Source: Sipunculus nudus (Eukaryota; Annelida; Sipuncula; Golfingiida; Sipunculidae). Taken from it: DNA of 64,000 nucleotides. The position numbers were made by a program, and so were the translations under genes. Where the stretch lies: NCBI GenBank assembly GCA_026874595.1, contig CM049313.1, forward strand, positions 23,496,008 to 23,560,007, read 5' to 3'. The stretch's first letter is position 1. Each line of letters begins with the position of its first letter. Positions 12,301 to 24,990 of this stretch are shown piece by piece. The notes beneath the pieces are model-generated. The model was not told where the DNA came from and searched no databases. It saw only the letters and a list, made by a program, of their open reading frames with translations.

Positions 12301-13364
12301 AATCTAAAACCTATTTAATTTCCCTATTGTTTCACGACACATGAAACCAAGAATAGTTGCCATTGTACGCATAACAAAATTCACTTCACACCACACCAAA
12401 TAAAACATGTGGCCTATGGGCCAAGACGCTCAGTTGAATTTGACATACAGGCGATGCACGTTTTAATTATTAATGATATGACATGGTGATAATGTTTGTT
12501 AAGGAACCTTGAAAAATGGATTGAATAGCTACCAGAGTAGCCAAAATCTGGCGGCTTGTCCTACAGGGCCCTCCCTTGATCTTAATTAAGTTTTAAGCTT
12601 TTAGGTCCAACTCCAGTCATTTGTGCCCGTCTGACTAATACGATCCTAAAATCAAATTCACAGTGACAAAATAGTCACATTGACCTTAATTTGGTTGACT
12701 AAGGTGAAATAAGAATCACGTTTCTGGATCAAACATTTAAGATTATGGCCACATCTGACTTTCTGGGTGCTCAAAATAAGGTGTTCCGCTCATACTACAA
12801 CAGAATATGGGGGCATCATGAGGTAGTGCCAGTTGATGAAGGAGATCTGCCAAGGACCCCCTTGAATTTTAAGTTAGAAGGTTCTGGGTCCAACCCTTAT
12901 GATTTGTACCCATCTGACGTTCACAGTACTAAAATAATGTGTTTTCCTATAGCTCACAGAATAAATGTTACAGTGACCTAATTTCAAGATTTCAACAACC
13001 TTGAAAGATTTTACGATAGAAGGTTCTAGGTCCAACAGTTATGTTATGTTCCCTGTGTTACGGTCTTGGAGACCAGAAACATGTTGTTTGCCAGTTACTC
13101 GTAGAATATTGGCCGCCAAGACCTAATTTCAGTTTTCCAAGGAGATTTGCCCAAGACTCTGATGCGTGATATGTTAGAAGATTAAAAAAAAAACAAGGCC
13201 TATAGGCCTAATGCGAACCTGTGCAAAGTTTGGGAGTATGAATGGAGGTTTATTTTTTAAATTTAATATTGATCCTTTTGAGTCCTGCATATCTACCTTA
13301 GTCATTATGATTTCAGCAAAAAGGACATTTCGGACCTGCAAGTTTCAGACTAGGACAATTTAAA

Positions 13365-14130
13365 ACTAGAATATGGGTAGTCGACAAGCGACCATGTGTA
13401 TCCGCAGAAATCAGAGTGGAACGGGTGAAGTGAGGCATGGATTAAGTTGCAAGGGGAATAGAGTGAGATGTGTTGCATATTAGCATGGATGTCTGCAGCA
13501 TAAACGTGAATGTAGGTGGTGCCACCTGTCATAAATCGAGAAAATTGTCCAGGATGTATAAACCTGCAAAATTTCAGGTGGATAAGTCAAACCACTGCTG
13601 AGATATGAGTGATTTTACCTAAGGCAGATGAACAGATGGACGGTGTTCATAAGTGGTTGCAGGTGGCACCACCAGTTTTGCTTATGACGAAGAGCTATGT
13701 GAGATCTATAAACAAGCAAAATTTTGGCCCTATCGGTCGAACGGTTCCCGAGATATGAGCTTGGATGTCTGCAGAGTAAACGTGAATGTAGGTGGCGCCA
13801 CCTGTCATAAATCGAGAAAGCTGTCCTGGATGTATAAACCTGCCAAATTATAGGTGGATAAGTCAAACCACTGCTGAGATATGAGTGATTTTATCCCAAG
13901 GCAGATCAGATGAACAGATGGACGCTGTGTATAAGTGGTTGCAGGTGGCGCCACCATTTTTAGTGTGTGTTATAAAGCTATCAAAGGGCTACATTTCTGC
14001 AAAATTTTTAGCCTGATCGGTCAAACGGTTCCCGAGATATGAGCTTGGATGGGGTCAGAGGTCAGAGGTCAACCAAAAATGAGGGCGCAGCAGTTCACAT
14101 GTGACCTGATGATAAACCCAATTCGCTTAA
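13365..14130 (+). repeat. Module C tandem units inside element A
   Basis: Alternating half-units of about 140-150 bp. One half carries 'ggatgtctgcagcataaacgtgaatgtagg' around a GGTGGCGCCACC-type core. The other carries 'aagtggttgcagg' around the same core, followed by 'gagatatgag'. Cores are at about 13,518, 13,660, 13,791 and 13,944. The same module, with the same leader (gtagt(c/t)gacaagcgac), recurs at 50,690-51,800. Confidence 0.7.
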
Positions 14131-14202
14131 AATGCTAACCAAGTTTTTTCAAACAGTTGAAAGATATAGTTCCAATTATCTGGGAATTCTGCATCTAATC
14201 AT

Positions 14203-14258
14203 TGTGTCTAGACGTCTAGACGCTGTGTCTAGACGTCTAGACACATTGTCTAGACACC
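14203..14258. repeat. Nested 'gtctagac' palindromes
   Basis: 'tgtgtctagacgtctagac' occurs in two overlapping copies, followed by a third 'gtctagacacc'. This makes a cluster of 8-bp palindromes that can fold in several ways. It lies inside composite element A. Confidence 0.7.
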
Positions 14259-15735
14259 CCCACCCCCCCGAGCCAGGTCAGTTGCCATGGTGATGTCTGG
14301 ACCCCACCTGTTTGTACTGAGTGACCTCTTGACTTGGATGCTGAAACTCAGCATGTTGTCAAATCTGTTTTCAAATACAGAAAGCCTTTTTCAATTGGCT
14401 ACAATGTTTTTTTTAAACTGTATTTACCCAATTTATTCTTATAAAACTGGCAGAACCATACCATAGAATAATTCTTGTAAAGTTTTAACCAATCAGCTTA
14501 ACAGTTTCATCATAAATCAGTGTATAAGCAAGAAGAGTTTAAAATTACATTTTCGCTTGTAAAAAACACATCAATGTAGGTGGCGCCACCAATACCTCAA
14601 AATCAAATATGACATATGTGACCAACATTGGTATAAAATTTGGTGATTATAGCTTTAGCCGTTTCTGGGATTTTAATTTTAGTGTGATTTTTTGGACAGA
14701 TGACTGAGTTCAACCTCCCATAACTCGGCCAAAAATCTCCGAACTGGAATCATTCGAACAAACTTGAGAGAGATTGTTCCAGGGATAATTTCTGTGAAAT
14801 ATTGGACAATTTGGCTTGACAGTTTCAGAGAAGAAGATTTTTAAAGGTTTTTAAGCTTTTTCTCTATAAAATCTAAATAAATGCAGATACCCAATAAAAA
14901 GCTCCAGGGCACCAAGTTTCACATGTGACTAATTCTTACATGTAATTTGGAGCTGCTAGCTCTAACGGTTTTTGACTTACAGCCATGGACGGCGGAAAGC
15001 AAACCCTGGACGGCTGACGGCGGACGGCTGTCGATGGACGGACGACGCTGCGCCATCGCTTAAGCTCACAGGTTCGCTAAAAATTATGCAATTTGTATCC
15101 TGTCTGTCTTGGTGCTCAAAATCAAGTTTTGGTCAGTAGCTCGTAGAATATAAGTCACCATGATTTAATTTCAGGTTTAAAAGAAGATTTGCCGGGACCT
15201 CACAAGATGTTACGTTAGAAGATTCAAGTCCTATGAATTACGATTAGTGATCTATGACATCTTTTCACTCTAAGTCGCAGAATACAGGTCACGGTGACCT
15301 CATTTCATGTTTTAAAGGATATTTTCCCAAGATAGAATGTAACATTTAATTATTCTAGGACTAATGGATACTATTTGTGTCCTGTCTGACTTTCTTGGTG
15401 TTCAACATCGTGTTTTCGGCCCGTAGAATGCAGAAAATAGGTAATCATGAACTAATTCCAGATTTCCAAGGAGATTCGCCCAGAACATCCCTGGATGGTG
15501 CGATAGAAGATTCTAGGCCTAATGGATACAATGTGTGCTTCGTCTGACAGTCTAAATGCTCAAAATCTTGTGTTCGGTCCAAAGGTTGCAGAATATAGAT
15601 CGCAATGACCTAATTTCAGATTTTCAAGAAGATTTGCCCAGGACCTGCCAGGATGTACTGTTAGAAATTTCTAGGTCTAACGGTTACGATTTGTGTCCTG
15701 TGTCCGGGTGGACACAGGGTATTGACTTTATAATT

Positions 15736-15775
15736 TAGCTCAGATGACTTGTATGCAGTCATCTGAGCTAAAAAA
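15736..15775 (+). repeat. Perfect 3' hairpin of element A
   Basis: The left arm TAGCTCAGATGACT (15,736-15,749) and the right arm AGTCATCTGAGCTA (15,757-15,770) are exact reverse complements around a 7-base loop, followed by an A run. The same terminus, with a diverged stem, ends the two halves of element B. Confidence 0.85.
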
Positions 15776-16780
15776 ACGCATTGAATATTTACCTGTATTT
15801 AACATGCTGCCCAGAGATGTTCTGTTGCTGTTACAGGTATGCTGATACGATATAAGTTTTAGTAAAATGGCTGAAATGCATTCTAAAATCTCAATAATAT
15901 CAAGCAGTATCAGAAAACATGTACATGTTAAGGTGGAAAAAACAGTAATTTGTCAAATATGAATGAAAAACTAAAACGATGTTCATACAAGGCACTTCTG
16001 AGACTTTAATTACTTGTTTAAATGCAAACTTTGCATATTGTTAATCGAAACATCTGGAATATATAACATTTCTTATAATATGAAGCCAAATGTTTTGTTT
16101 AAAGATCTTTAACGCGCCTAAATATCAAATGAAACGATTAATCATTTCATTTTTATGAAATACAAATGGCTATTTTCGAAAGAACATAATTATATTTTTC
16201 ATTGGCATATCTGTTTTGAATAGGTAAATATTAGCCCATTACAAGTTTACCAATTTCCGTGTTAAAAAACAGAGTTATCTAAATTAATGGGGTTTTAACA
16301 CTTGGCCATAAAGACTTTTCTTTCAACCGGTTTTGGGACAGACAAATCTCACTTAATTCGTATCATGTAGCAAGAAGCGGGCGAGATTGCACATGCTTTC
16401 TCGCTTCAGGTTAGGGAAAGAAAAATTGTTTTTGTTTAAAGCTGCGCTGAAGTAGAATTGAGAATGTGATGTTTTGCGTACCACAGGTGCGGTAGCGCGT
16501 TAATCTAACAATGAATAAACTGATGAGAAAGGTTGATTACCATTCTTCACTTCATCTTGTACAGAATTTACTTAATTACAAAAACAAGAATGACGCGTCC
16601 ACATACCAGACTGATCCATAGCTAACCTCATTAATCTTAAAAAAGTGAAAGTGAACCTTCGAATTAAAGTATACGGTAGGAGGGGAGCAGTAATTGAGTT
16701 GTCTCGACATAGAGAAATCTGACCAACAGCTGACTGGTTCATCTTTACTGCAAACAGTATGAGGAAAAGAGTTGTAAGAC
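15776..16780. other. Intergenic, no gene seen
   Basis: AT-rich. No splice-bounded frame was recognised. Short minus-strand frames at 16,572-16,806 overlap each other and have no recognisable motif. Confidence 0.5.
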
Positions 16781-16782
16781 TC

Positions 16783-17120
16783 AAAATCTACATTCTTGGA
16801 ATGCAAATCTCCGCCATGTTGGGTTGGGGGTCTTCATCGTGGAATGCCCCCAAAGCCGTTTTTGCATTATCTTATTCGTGTATTTATCTTATTTGGTTGT
16901 ACATTTGTGAACATTCATTTATTGCATTCCTGAATCCGAATCGTGCGCCGGATCCACAACAAAATCTTATCTATTCTTCATTGGCTCATTGGCCCCTAAT
17001 TCCCTGAAAATTTCATGAGACTCCGTTCATGATTGCTTGAGTTATTTTTGGAACAACAGACAAACATACACACACCAACAAACACGCGATCGAGGATGAA
17101 CGCATTCCCTCCTGTGCAAT
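16783..17120 (+). repeat. Dispersed repeat family D
   Basis: Block order: 'aatctacattct', 'gaatgcaa', 'gccatgt', the 'gtacatttgtgaa(c/t)attc' block, 'aatccgaatc', 'gccggatccaca', 'attcttcattggc', 'atttcatgaga', 'ccgttcatgattgcttgag' and 'caacagacaaac'. These match the copies at 37.8, 57.4 and 59.3 kb. The 82-residue frame in it is not a gene. Confidence 0.7.
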
Positions 17121-17920
17121 GCAATAGAAATATCCCTAGATTTACTTGAAGGTTACTCCACGTTATAATCATCTCTGTTATTGATGTCATTAATCTCCCT
17201 TTAAGTTTCACTAACTTGAAAGATTTTTTATAATCAATAACTATCTCTACGTTTAGCAAGGAACTAAAGATAACGATGTAATATTCAGGAAATAAAATAA
17301 CCATTCAAAACAAATATGATTACCTTTACTTCTTTATAAGTAATCGATTAAATTACTGGCTGATATCACCCAATATTTAGGAAGACGTTAGATTCCTAAG
17401 TTAAGAAAACGGGATTGTATACTGCAATGGTAATTACTGCACTAGAAAGTAGGGCTGACAGGTGTACAAAATTTGGAATCGAATACTAAGTAGGTATTAC
17501 CTGTCACAAACTCGAGTACTCGTTGCCATTGCAACACTTTTTACTCATGCAAAGTATATATATATTTAATTTGCTGACGACATTTTAAACTTTCATACAA
17601 TATATAACTCATAACTCTTAAGTCCCTTCCAAATACGCTAAATATCAATTAAATTGACTTTCACAGGTCAAAAGTTCTATGGTAATAATAAGCTATTAAC
17701 TGTCGTTAGTTTGCAGTTATGTTCAGATATTCATGTACACACACAAGTACTCGCGTAAAAATTTTGGAATCGAGTTCTATCTCACTTTTCGACTCATTTC
17801 TCTCTCTCAATTTTTGACTCGTGTTGTCTCTCATTTACGGACTCGAGTTCAGGGTATTTCACGGACTCGATTTCTCGAGAGCCCCTTTCAACCCCGGTGA
17901 AAAGCTGTCAGATAAAATTT

Positions 17921-18133
17921 AATTAAAAATTTAGAGATACAATTTCCCTCGGATTATGATTACGTACTCTGCATGTTCATTTGGTAAGTTTGTACACATT
18001 GGTATCGTGGTATATCATTTATCATATCATAATTAAAAATTTACAGATACAATTTCCCTCGGATCATGATTACGTACTCTGCATGTTCATTTGGTAAGTT
18101 TGACACATTGGTATCGTGGTATATCATTTATTG
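17921..18133 (+). repeat. Tandem duplication, 110-bp unit, two copies
   Basis: The unit starting 'aattaaaaatttagagatac' at 17,921 repeats at 18,031 with only a few differences (ttag/ttac, ggatta/ggatca, gtacac/gacac). The second copy ends near 'tatatcattta'. The high identity suggests a recent local duplication. Confidence 0.9.
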
Positions 18134-18778
18134 GTTAAAATACGGATAAAATAACATGTAAATGCAAAGTTAAAAATATTTTTCATCATTATATACATTA
18201 ATAGTTCAAGTGCAAAGGCATTTGCAAGTACATTTGTGTTTTAACTTGATAATTCGTATCGCGTTTGCATTTACTTTTGATAATTTCTAATCGCATTTCT
18301 ATTTGCCTTTGATTTATTTGAAATATTTGCAATTAAATACACTAAGTTGCATATGAGGCCAACTCAGATATTTATCTGATAAGAATGCTGTAAAACAGTT
18401 TTTCTAGATATGGTAATGGCAAATCAGATATTCATGTGACTAGGACAATGAGAGATATTGCCTCGCTGGACTTTATTGTATTCTGCTCAGCGATGCAATG
18501 TAGACCTTTCGTAAAAAGACGCAAAACCTATATTATGTATGCACTCAGTTTCATTTTAATAATGCAAATAAATTTGATTCTGTTGCATTAAAGACATTAA
18601 CTGAATGAATCTTCGAAACTATATTACATATTCACTGATAATTTCCAACAGACGTTTCCGCCCGCTGTGTAACTTAATCAATCCTTCCGAAGCATAAAAG
18701 ACTTACTTTTTTAAGGATAGGTCCATGGCCTGTTGGTGGCATTGTCCTATGTATCAGGTTGAAGGAAACCATACAATA
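18134..18778. other. Intergenic, no gene seen
   Basis: AT-rich sequence with no supported exon or repeat boundary. Confidence 0.5.
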
Positions 18779-18968
18779 AAGCTAAGATTCCTTGTGTAAG
18801 GAATGCGGGATGCGGACAAAATCGCTATTGACTAAATAAATAAGGTGCGATTCCTTATGCGCGGATCCGGCATGCGGAATGCGTATCCGGCAAAACGAAT
18901 CGCTTCATGTATCAACACGCATTCCGGTTTCCGCATCATGCATTCCGTACATAAAGTTATCTTAGCTT
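18779..18968. mobile_element. 190-bp MITE with about 37-bp terminal inverted repeats
   Basis: The left end 'aagctaagattccttgtgta' and the reverse complement of the right end 'aagctaagataactttatgt' align for about 37 bp, through 'ggaatgc' to 'gatgcgg'. The interior holds further 'gcggaatgcg' and 'gcgcggatccggcatgcg' words in both orientations. Taking the TIR as AGCTAAGAT, both flanks read TAA, a 3-bp target duplication typical of Harbinger-type insertions. It has no coding capacity. Confidence 0.75.
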
Positions 18969-19550
18969 AAGAATAAAATGCTATTGATAAAGCCTTCAAA
19001 ATTTCAGGGTTTTTTTTTTTATTTTTTATCCACGGGGTTTAGAATAAACCAGAAGTTTATCCTGTCGTTAAGACAGGGCGGATCTCTAGGGTTCTTGCGA
19101 GATTTCAGCCAGGGTTTATTTAAAGGAATTTTCAAAATTACACACGCTTGTAATCAAGCGTTCCCCGTCGGCTTAAAATGACGTCTAAAAAACTTGAAGG
19201 TCAAGAGAGCTAGGTCATCAGTTACAGAGGCCTTTTAAATTTGAAAATAATTCCTTACTGGTTAATCTTAAGTATATAATATAGCTTACTTATATGTTAT
19301 GACTATTACGGATGAAAATGAACACCATATATACAATTATTACAGAAATATAACATAATACCAGGACGTATGTCATATGGTGTAGAGTCTTGCCACCACG
19401 AACAGTGATATTTAATTATTTATTAAAAAAAGTTGGGGTATCAGTGTGTTACGAGCACAAAACTGTAAATTTTACAACTGCACACATCCAGAATTAAAAA
19501 TGCACATTATTTATTAACACGTCAAAGTATACCCTGATTTCAGCCTTTTG
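18969..19550. other. Intergenic, no gene seen
   Basis: AT-rich. A 67-residue frame at 18,978-19,181 runs out of the MITE and has no recognisable motif. Confidence 0.5.
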
Positions 19551-19632
19551 CATTTCCAGGCACCGGCGGGGTTCGTACCCAATCCACAGTCCAACACCTC
19601 AACCATATGCTACGTTCTTCCGCTTCACTCAT
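19550..19632 (-). repeat. tRNA-like head of a SINE (minus strand)
   Basis: On the minus strand, 'agcatatggttgaggtgttg' resembles an A box, and 'gggtacgaaccccgccggtg' contains a B-box-like GGTACGAACCCC. The spacing suits a tRNA-derived pol III promoter. No acceptor-stem pairing was seen, so it is a SINE or tRNA pseudogene and not a functional tRNA. Confidence 0.5.
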
Positions 19633-19639
19633 ATCACTT

Positions 19640-22600
19640 ACCGAATTAAGATAATAATGTTATAATTTATTTAACTTAGAAATATGCAACAATTCTAATT
19701 AAGGGACAGATAAAATCCCAACAGAAGAGCATTGAGACTGTTTCTATGACAACAAAGCTTAATTGGATCTATGAGAATTAAGCAGATTGGCAAAAAAGAA
19801 TAACCAAGTGTGATACTTTATAATCAACAAGCATTTATTAGGTTTCATAAAGTTTACATGCATTTGATATAATTATCAATTAAATCCTCTAACAAGATTT
19901 AGTATCAACCAACAAGGAACGAAAAAAAATTATTGAGTCCTAAGGATTTCATAATTCATTTTCTCTTTATGGGGACTTGGACATATGTGTCTAGATTGCA
20001 ACATTAGGCAAGCAGAGATATATGGGAAAAAGATAAATAAAGATAAAACCTTCTAACCAATAGATATATAAGGAATAAAAACAGTTACTGAAATGCCGAA
20101 TTTCCGTTATATCACCATTAGACATATTGATCGCGGGAGGGATCAGCAGGCCAGCCTTTTTAAATTGTCTTTTCAAGCTTCCACCTGTAGTCGGTATGAG
20201 AGCGCCATTTAAAATTGTCCCTGAGAGTCCTGGCGTTTGAGCATGCACGACAGGGCCTCCCTGTATGCGTGTGGCTCAGTTTCTATTAACTTTAAATCGA
20301 TATAGGTTAAAGTACCACGCAATAGAAAGGAAAGTCAGGAAACGTTTTAACTTGTCTTCCCAATCCTCTGCCCTCGTGTTTTCCGGACATGATTTCAGGG
20401 GAAAGGTTACAACACTTCCTGAAAACGTACAGGTTTCAAACACAACATTGTACAGACACGTCCTAAAAGCTTATACAAACAAACTAAATCAATGCCCATG
20501 CAGATCAAATCTTAGTTTCCTGCTGACGATTGTAATATTTCATGCCAAGAGGGAGCGTCAGAGAACCCCACACTTTGGAAAAAAAGCATCGCTTTGAAGT
20601 GCATCATTTATATTTAAATAATGTGATTTATTAAAATAGTATGTGATATAAATATTTTTCATACTTCATAGAAGATTTAATTTTTTTTCTCATATCACAA
20701 TAATTATTACATTAATTAATTTACTTTTTTTAATTCCTTCCTTCGGTATGATTCTTTTTCTCTGTCAATGAACCGAGTTAATACATCTAATTTAATCTTG
20801 CTCATATGACGTGCAAGAAATGGAATAATTTCTCCTCATAATGGACCTGAGACATAATTTGAAGAGTTATGGAGAAATTATTAGAAAATCAAAATGGCTC
20901 ATAATCAAAATTACAGGGGCAATGGTGTTAAGAGTCTTACAATTATTCAATTTTTAATGGATAATTAGTTATAGTTAATGATTAAAACTTGTTTTGCTAA
21001 ATATATGTTCTGTGTCCGTTTATTAAGTATTTTATTTTTAGCAAAAATTGTTTAAGCAATTTCATTTTAATAAAATGGCTATTTATATTATAGAAAATTA
21101 GAACTGTTGCCGACCAAACCTCACAGAAACACTATAAAGTTTGAAGAAGATTCATTTGTTTCAAGCTACCTTCATGCAAAAATTCAGAAACAATGCATAA
21201 AATGTAGTACCCGCTCCCTCAAAATTAATTGTCGATTTACAAAATGTTTTGTTGGCACATTAGTAGCCGTGGGAATAATTGAAACAAAGATCCGGAAAAT
21301 AGGTCGATGGGAATACTTTAGAGCCGGAACTCCTCGAAACTCATTGAACGGCAACCTATACTTTTCCAACTGCGCCGCGGCAGGCAGCTGTTGATATTGA
21401 TATAGTGCTATAAGTATAATTAATTTCTACAAAATGATGAATATATAAACCCATGCGTTGATCGCAGTTTCATGTCTAAACAAACAGGAATAGTTGGCGC
21501 TCGAGGGCCGTTGTTGAGGAAGTCAAGGAACCCCGCCCTAAGCCGCTATAGGCGCTGCTTCAGCAACGGTAAGGCAATATCAAAGTGAATGGTTAACTGT
21601 TAGGCCAAAAGATTAAAAGAAATTTAGAGAATATAGGGATGAAAAGCTAAGGTCTTTAAATATTTAATTGGATGCAATGCCAGATAAAGCTGACTTACAA
21701 GGCTGCTAGTGGATGTGATGTGTCTTTGTACATAGGGTTTGATAGGATTTTTTTTTAGGAGAAACGAATTTATTTTGGTTATTGTATGTTTGTGTTCATT
21801 TGTTAAGATTTGTATTTTCATGTCTGCCCATCACCATCCCCGGCAGCCAATGGCTTGTACTATAAAACTGGAGATGATAAAAAAATGAACTATATGAGCT
21901 TAGGGTGTGCTGATCTATTGTATGATTTGTCTTTGCGTTACTTTATTTTTTGCCTGATCATTTTTTTTCACATTTCAAGTGTTTGCATTCAAGTTATGTC
22001 CAGTGCCCAGCAATAGGATCCAATGACTGGTATGTGTCGCCACGTATATTGACTTTTGTGAGTCAGAATGATCTTTTCCATATCAGAATGATCTGTTCTT
22101 CCTATCCACTCAAGGAAGAAAAAATAAATAAAAAATAGCTTTTATGTGATGGATAGCTTTCCCTTAGAGTAATTAGCCTAACATATGAGTACCAATTTAA
22201 CTGTTTTGTAATGAAAATGATAGCGTTCTGCAACTTGAAATTTCGCTTATATGCTTTACCAAATATTGATCATATAATTTGTACGCATATGATAGCTACA
22301 GATGGCATCATTTATGTATACTCATCTTCCGAGAATAAAATGATAATTTTGAATGGTAAGAAGGGTTAAGCTGTACGTAGCTTACCTATTATGATGGACT
22401 ACAGCTAAAACGGTGTTTTTTATTTCATTATATTCTTTCATCATTATTTGCAATTATGAACAATGTAAAAGTTAATGTAAGACTTTAAGATTCTTTTTGT
22501 GAATGACAGACTGTAATTATCAGTGTGATATATAGCAAGGCACAACTAGTAATCGATAGACCTGGGATGTTCAGCCTTTATGAGTAGACAGGTTCTCTTA

Positions 22601-24990
22601 AACTCGATTTAGTTGATAAAAAGTAGATAACTGTGACCAGTATATATTCAGCTGGGCGTAATGACCCGAGTATACTTTTTAAAGTTGAATGTTTGCTGTG
22701 TGACAAAGACTGTAGCTATTTTACGATTATTTTGTCATATAAATAAATATGCAATCGCTTTCTGACAGTAAAAACATCAAATCTGATGAGTTTGATTTTG
22801 CATTTATTAATCCATGGGATATGTGGAATATGTAAATCATTTCGTCATTTTGATATGGTATTAAGTGTGTTATATTAAATAGTTATTTCAAGCCAGGCTA
22901 CTGTCCAAAATCAAGTAAGGCGACGGTGCCTTTTCTTTTAAAAAGAAATCACCATAAGAATAACAAATCAGTTGTTCTTACGTATAATATCATGTGGGTT
23001 CCTACTGAAATGTAAAAAAAAGTTTTTTATAAGACCAATCTCCATTTTGTGACCTAACAGTTAAATTAAATCAGAGATTCTTTCAAGGGCAAAACCATAA
23101 ATCCCATTGATATTGTAATTGTTCGCCCAGTACAACAGTGAGTGATTTACATGATCTCTATCATACCTGGGGATTTTCAAGCACACAAGTTGCTTTGATG
23201 GTTTAGAAGGAATAAAAATTGCATTTTAATGATTTAAAACAAAAGATCAAAATGCAAGTACATAGTCCAAGGCAATGTATGTCTTCCAATCTGACGCTGG
23301 ACTGTTAGGTTTTTTTTTTGTGACATGCTCCCTGAACTCCAAATTCAGAGCAAACTAAAAAATTAAATTAGATTTGTTTTGCAACTAATTATGTTGAATG
23401 GGCTAAACACTACGTTTTTTATAAATGCCCTACTAGACTTGTTTTGAAAAAAAACTGGAACAGGACCAGCTAATGCACTTACTACACAAAGAGATATCTA
23501 TCCATGTTAAATAAAATCATATCTGTTTGTACCTCGGTTAAAAAAATCATCTAGTATTTTCAATTGCGGAAAGTGCCATTTGTTTAGAAAGTCTATCTCT
23601 CGTCAGAAATTTAAACAGAGGTAACTAAGATTGAATAAATTAAAGCTCTGCTTCACAGTTAGTGCTGAAACCAAGTACATGTACGTACTGCTCTTGCCTT
23701 GAATTTATATATCATTTTTTTGTGTTGGTAAATTTGCTGATATTGCAAAACAGAAAAAAAACAATATCCCACGGAAATATTTCAGCAGAACAACATAACC
23801 CTTTCAGACTGAAGTTACGGCTCGTTATATTAGGTGCATGTAAGCGAATTTGGCCGAAAGTTTAGATACAGCAGCCTAGTTTGGTTGGCACCCTAGGCAC
23901 GAATACAACAAACTTACAAACAAAAATAAATTACCTAATTTTTATATCAACCAGAGACCTGAATGAAACTTACGTTTAAACAAATAGCGGAATAAAGCTG
24001 ATTTAACAGCGGAATATGGCCTTTTTGTGAACACACAAAAATCCACAAATATTAGTTAGATACCAGAAATGCTTTCAAAACTAAAAGAATTCAAACTTGT
24101 TTAGGAATTAATTTGTAATCAGCTTTACATAAGCCTAGTGACCGTTTCAAGTAAAAAAAAAGTATATTTTTTAAATTAATGCCATTGCCATTTATCCATT
24201 GTAATTAAACCGATGTATTGCATTTAAACATTGTGAATTTAATATAAGTTGCTCTATACATGAATGCATTTGTTTAAAAAAAAATTTGCTGCCGGTCAAA
24301 TATTAACAAATGGCTTCGATATATACAGTACCCGGTGGTTCGCAAGGAGCAAACTGTTGACAAGTGACCAGCAAACTTTAGGGGTGTCAAAGCTGGAAAA
24401 AAATTATCAACTGCCGCTGAGTGTACTGTTAACAGGTCACGCAAAGTCATCACAAAGCCAATTCTCCTGTAATCCTTGCATGCTCGTCCACAATGACCAG
24501 AAGAGAAAGACGATTGCGAAATCGTGGCAGTACGTAGCATGTCTAACCACTTTTTTGTGAAGGTCATTTTCTATCGGTTAACTGAGGCGGGTACTAGAAA
24601 AGAAATCTCCGACACGGTGTGCAGGTACAAGACAAATTGAGATTAACACAGGGTGTTTTTAACTATCTTTGACAAAGTAACTTCTGAAATCATCAAGGCT
24701 GGATTTGAGTTTCAATCGTTATTTAGTAATATTTCTATTCTTTTTCATGAATGTCATCATATCTTCATTTGATAAAACATTCCGCCTTCCGTTTAATAGA
24801 TTCTTCTTCAACCGATTTGTAAGTTATACAAATGTTTGGGCCCAATGACACCATGACGCATGCGTCGAAAAAAAACCTCACGTGTCGAATTGAAGTGTGC
24901 ATTTAAATTTGAAACGTAAACGGACTCCGGCCTTTCGGGCTCTGTCTTATTGAGCAACGTCCTATTGTAATAAGCAAATAGATTAATAAA
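19640..24990. other. Long intergenic stretch without supported genes
   Basis: Frames of 85-110 residues exist at 19,991-20,248 (-), 20,265-20,597 (+), 21,107-21,394 (+) and 24,264-24,567 (both strands). They have no motif I recognise and no convincing exon chain. The 20.0-20.6 kb and 24.3-24.55 kb segments are GC-richer than their surroundings and could hide single exons. A hairpin at 20,824-20,882 is listed separately. Confidence 0.4.
20824..20882. repeat. 59-bp imperfect hairpin
   Basis: AATAATTTCTCC(TC)ATAA pairs with TTATGGAGAAATTATT across a loop of about 25 bases. It is AT-rich and is the only clear long stem in its neighbourhood. It could be a tiny foldback or a chance structure. Confidence 0.45.

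Larger units (their letters stand above)
12400..15775 (+). mobile_element. Composite tandem-repeat element A (Helitron-like non-autonomous?)
   Basis: It starts near 'tggcctatgggccaagacgc', the same start motif as element B ('tggcccattggccatgacgc', 41.0 kb). It ends in a perfect hairpin followed by poly(A). Units of about 136-157 bp recur at 12.75-13.2 kb and 15.1-15.7 kb, built on 'cctaatttcag...ttcaa(g)gagatttgccca' and 'ttctaggtccaa...tacgatttgtgtcc'. The middle (13,365-15,090) is filled by module C plus further GGCGCC units and a degenerate 'aagctcac...cgctaaaaa' end, as if one element had inserted into another. Tandem cores with a 3' hairpin are known in Helitron-like non-autonomous elements of bivalves. 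Membership is inferred. Confidence 0.55.

Noticed and set aside
20265-20597. 110-residue frame on the plus strand, with an 85-residue frame on the minus strand just before it
   Set aside because: No motif, no signal peptide, no convincing splice or poly(A) context. Kept only as a GC-richer patch to note.
24264-24567. Overlapping frames of 98 and 97 residues on opposite strands
   Set aside because: Mutual shadows with no recognisable domain. At most one can be real and nothing decides between them.
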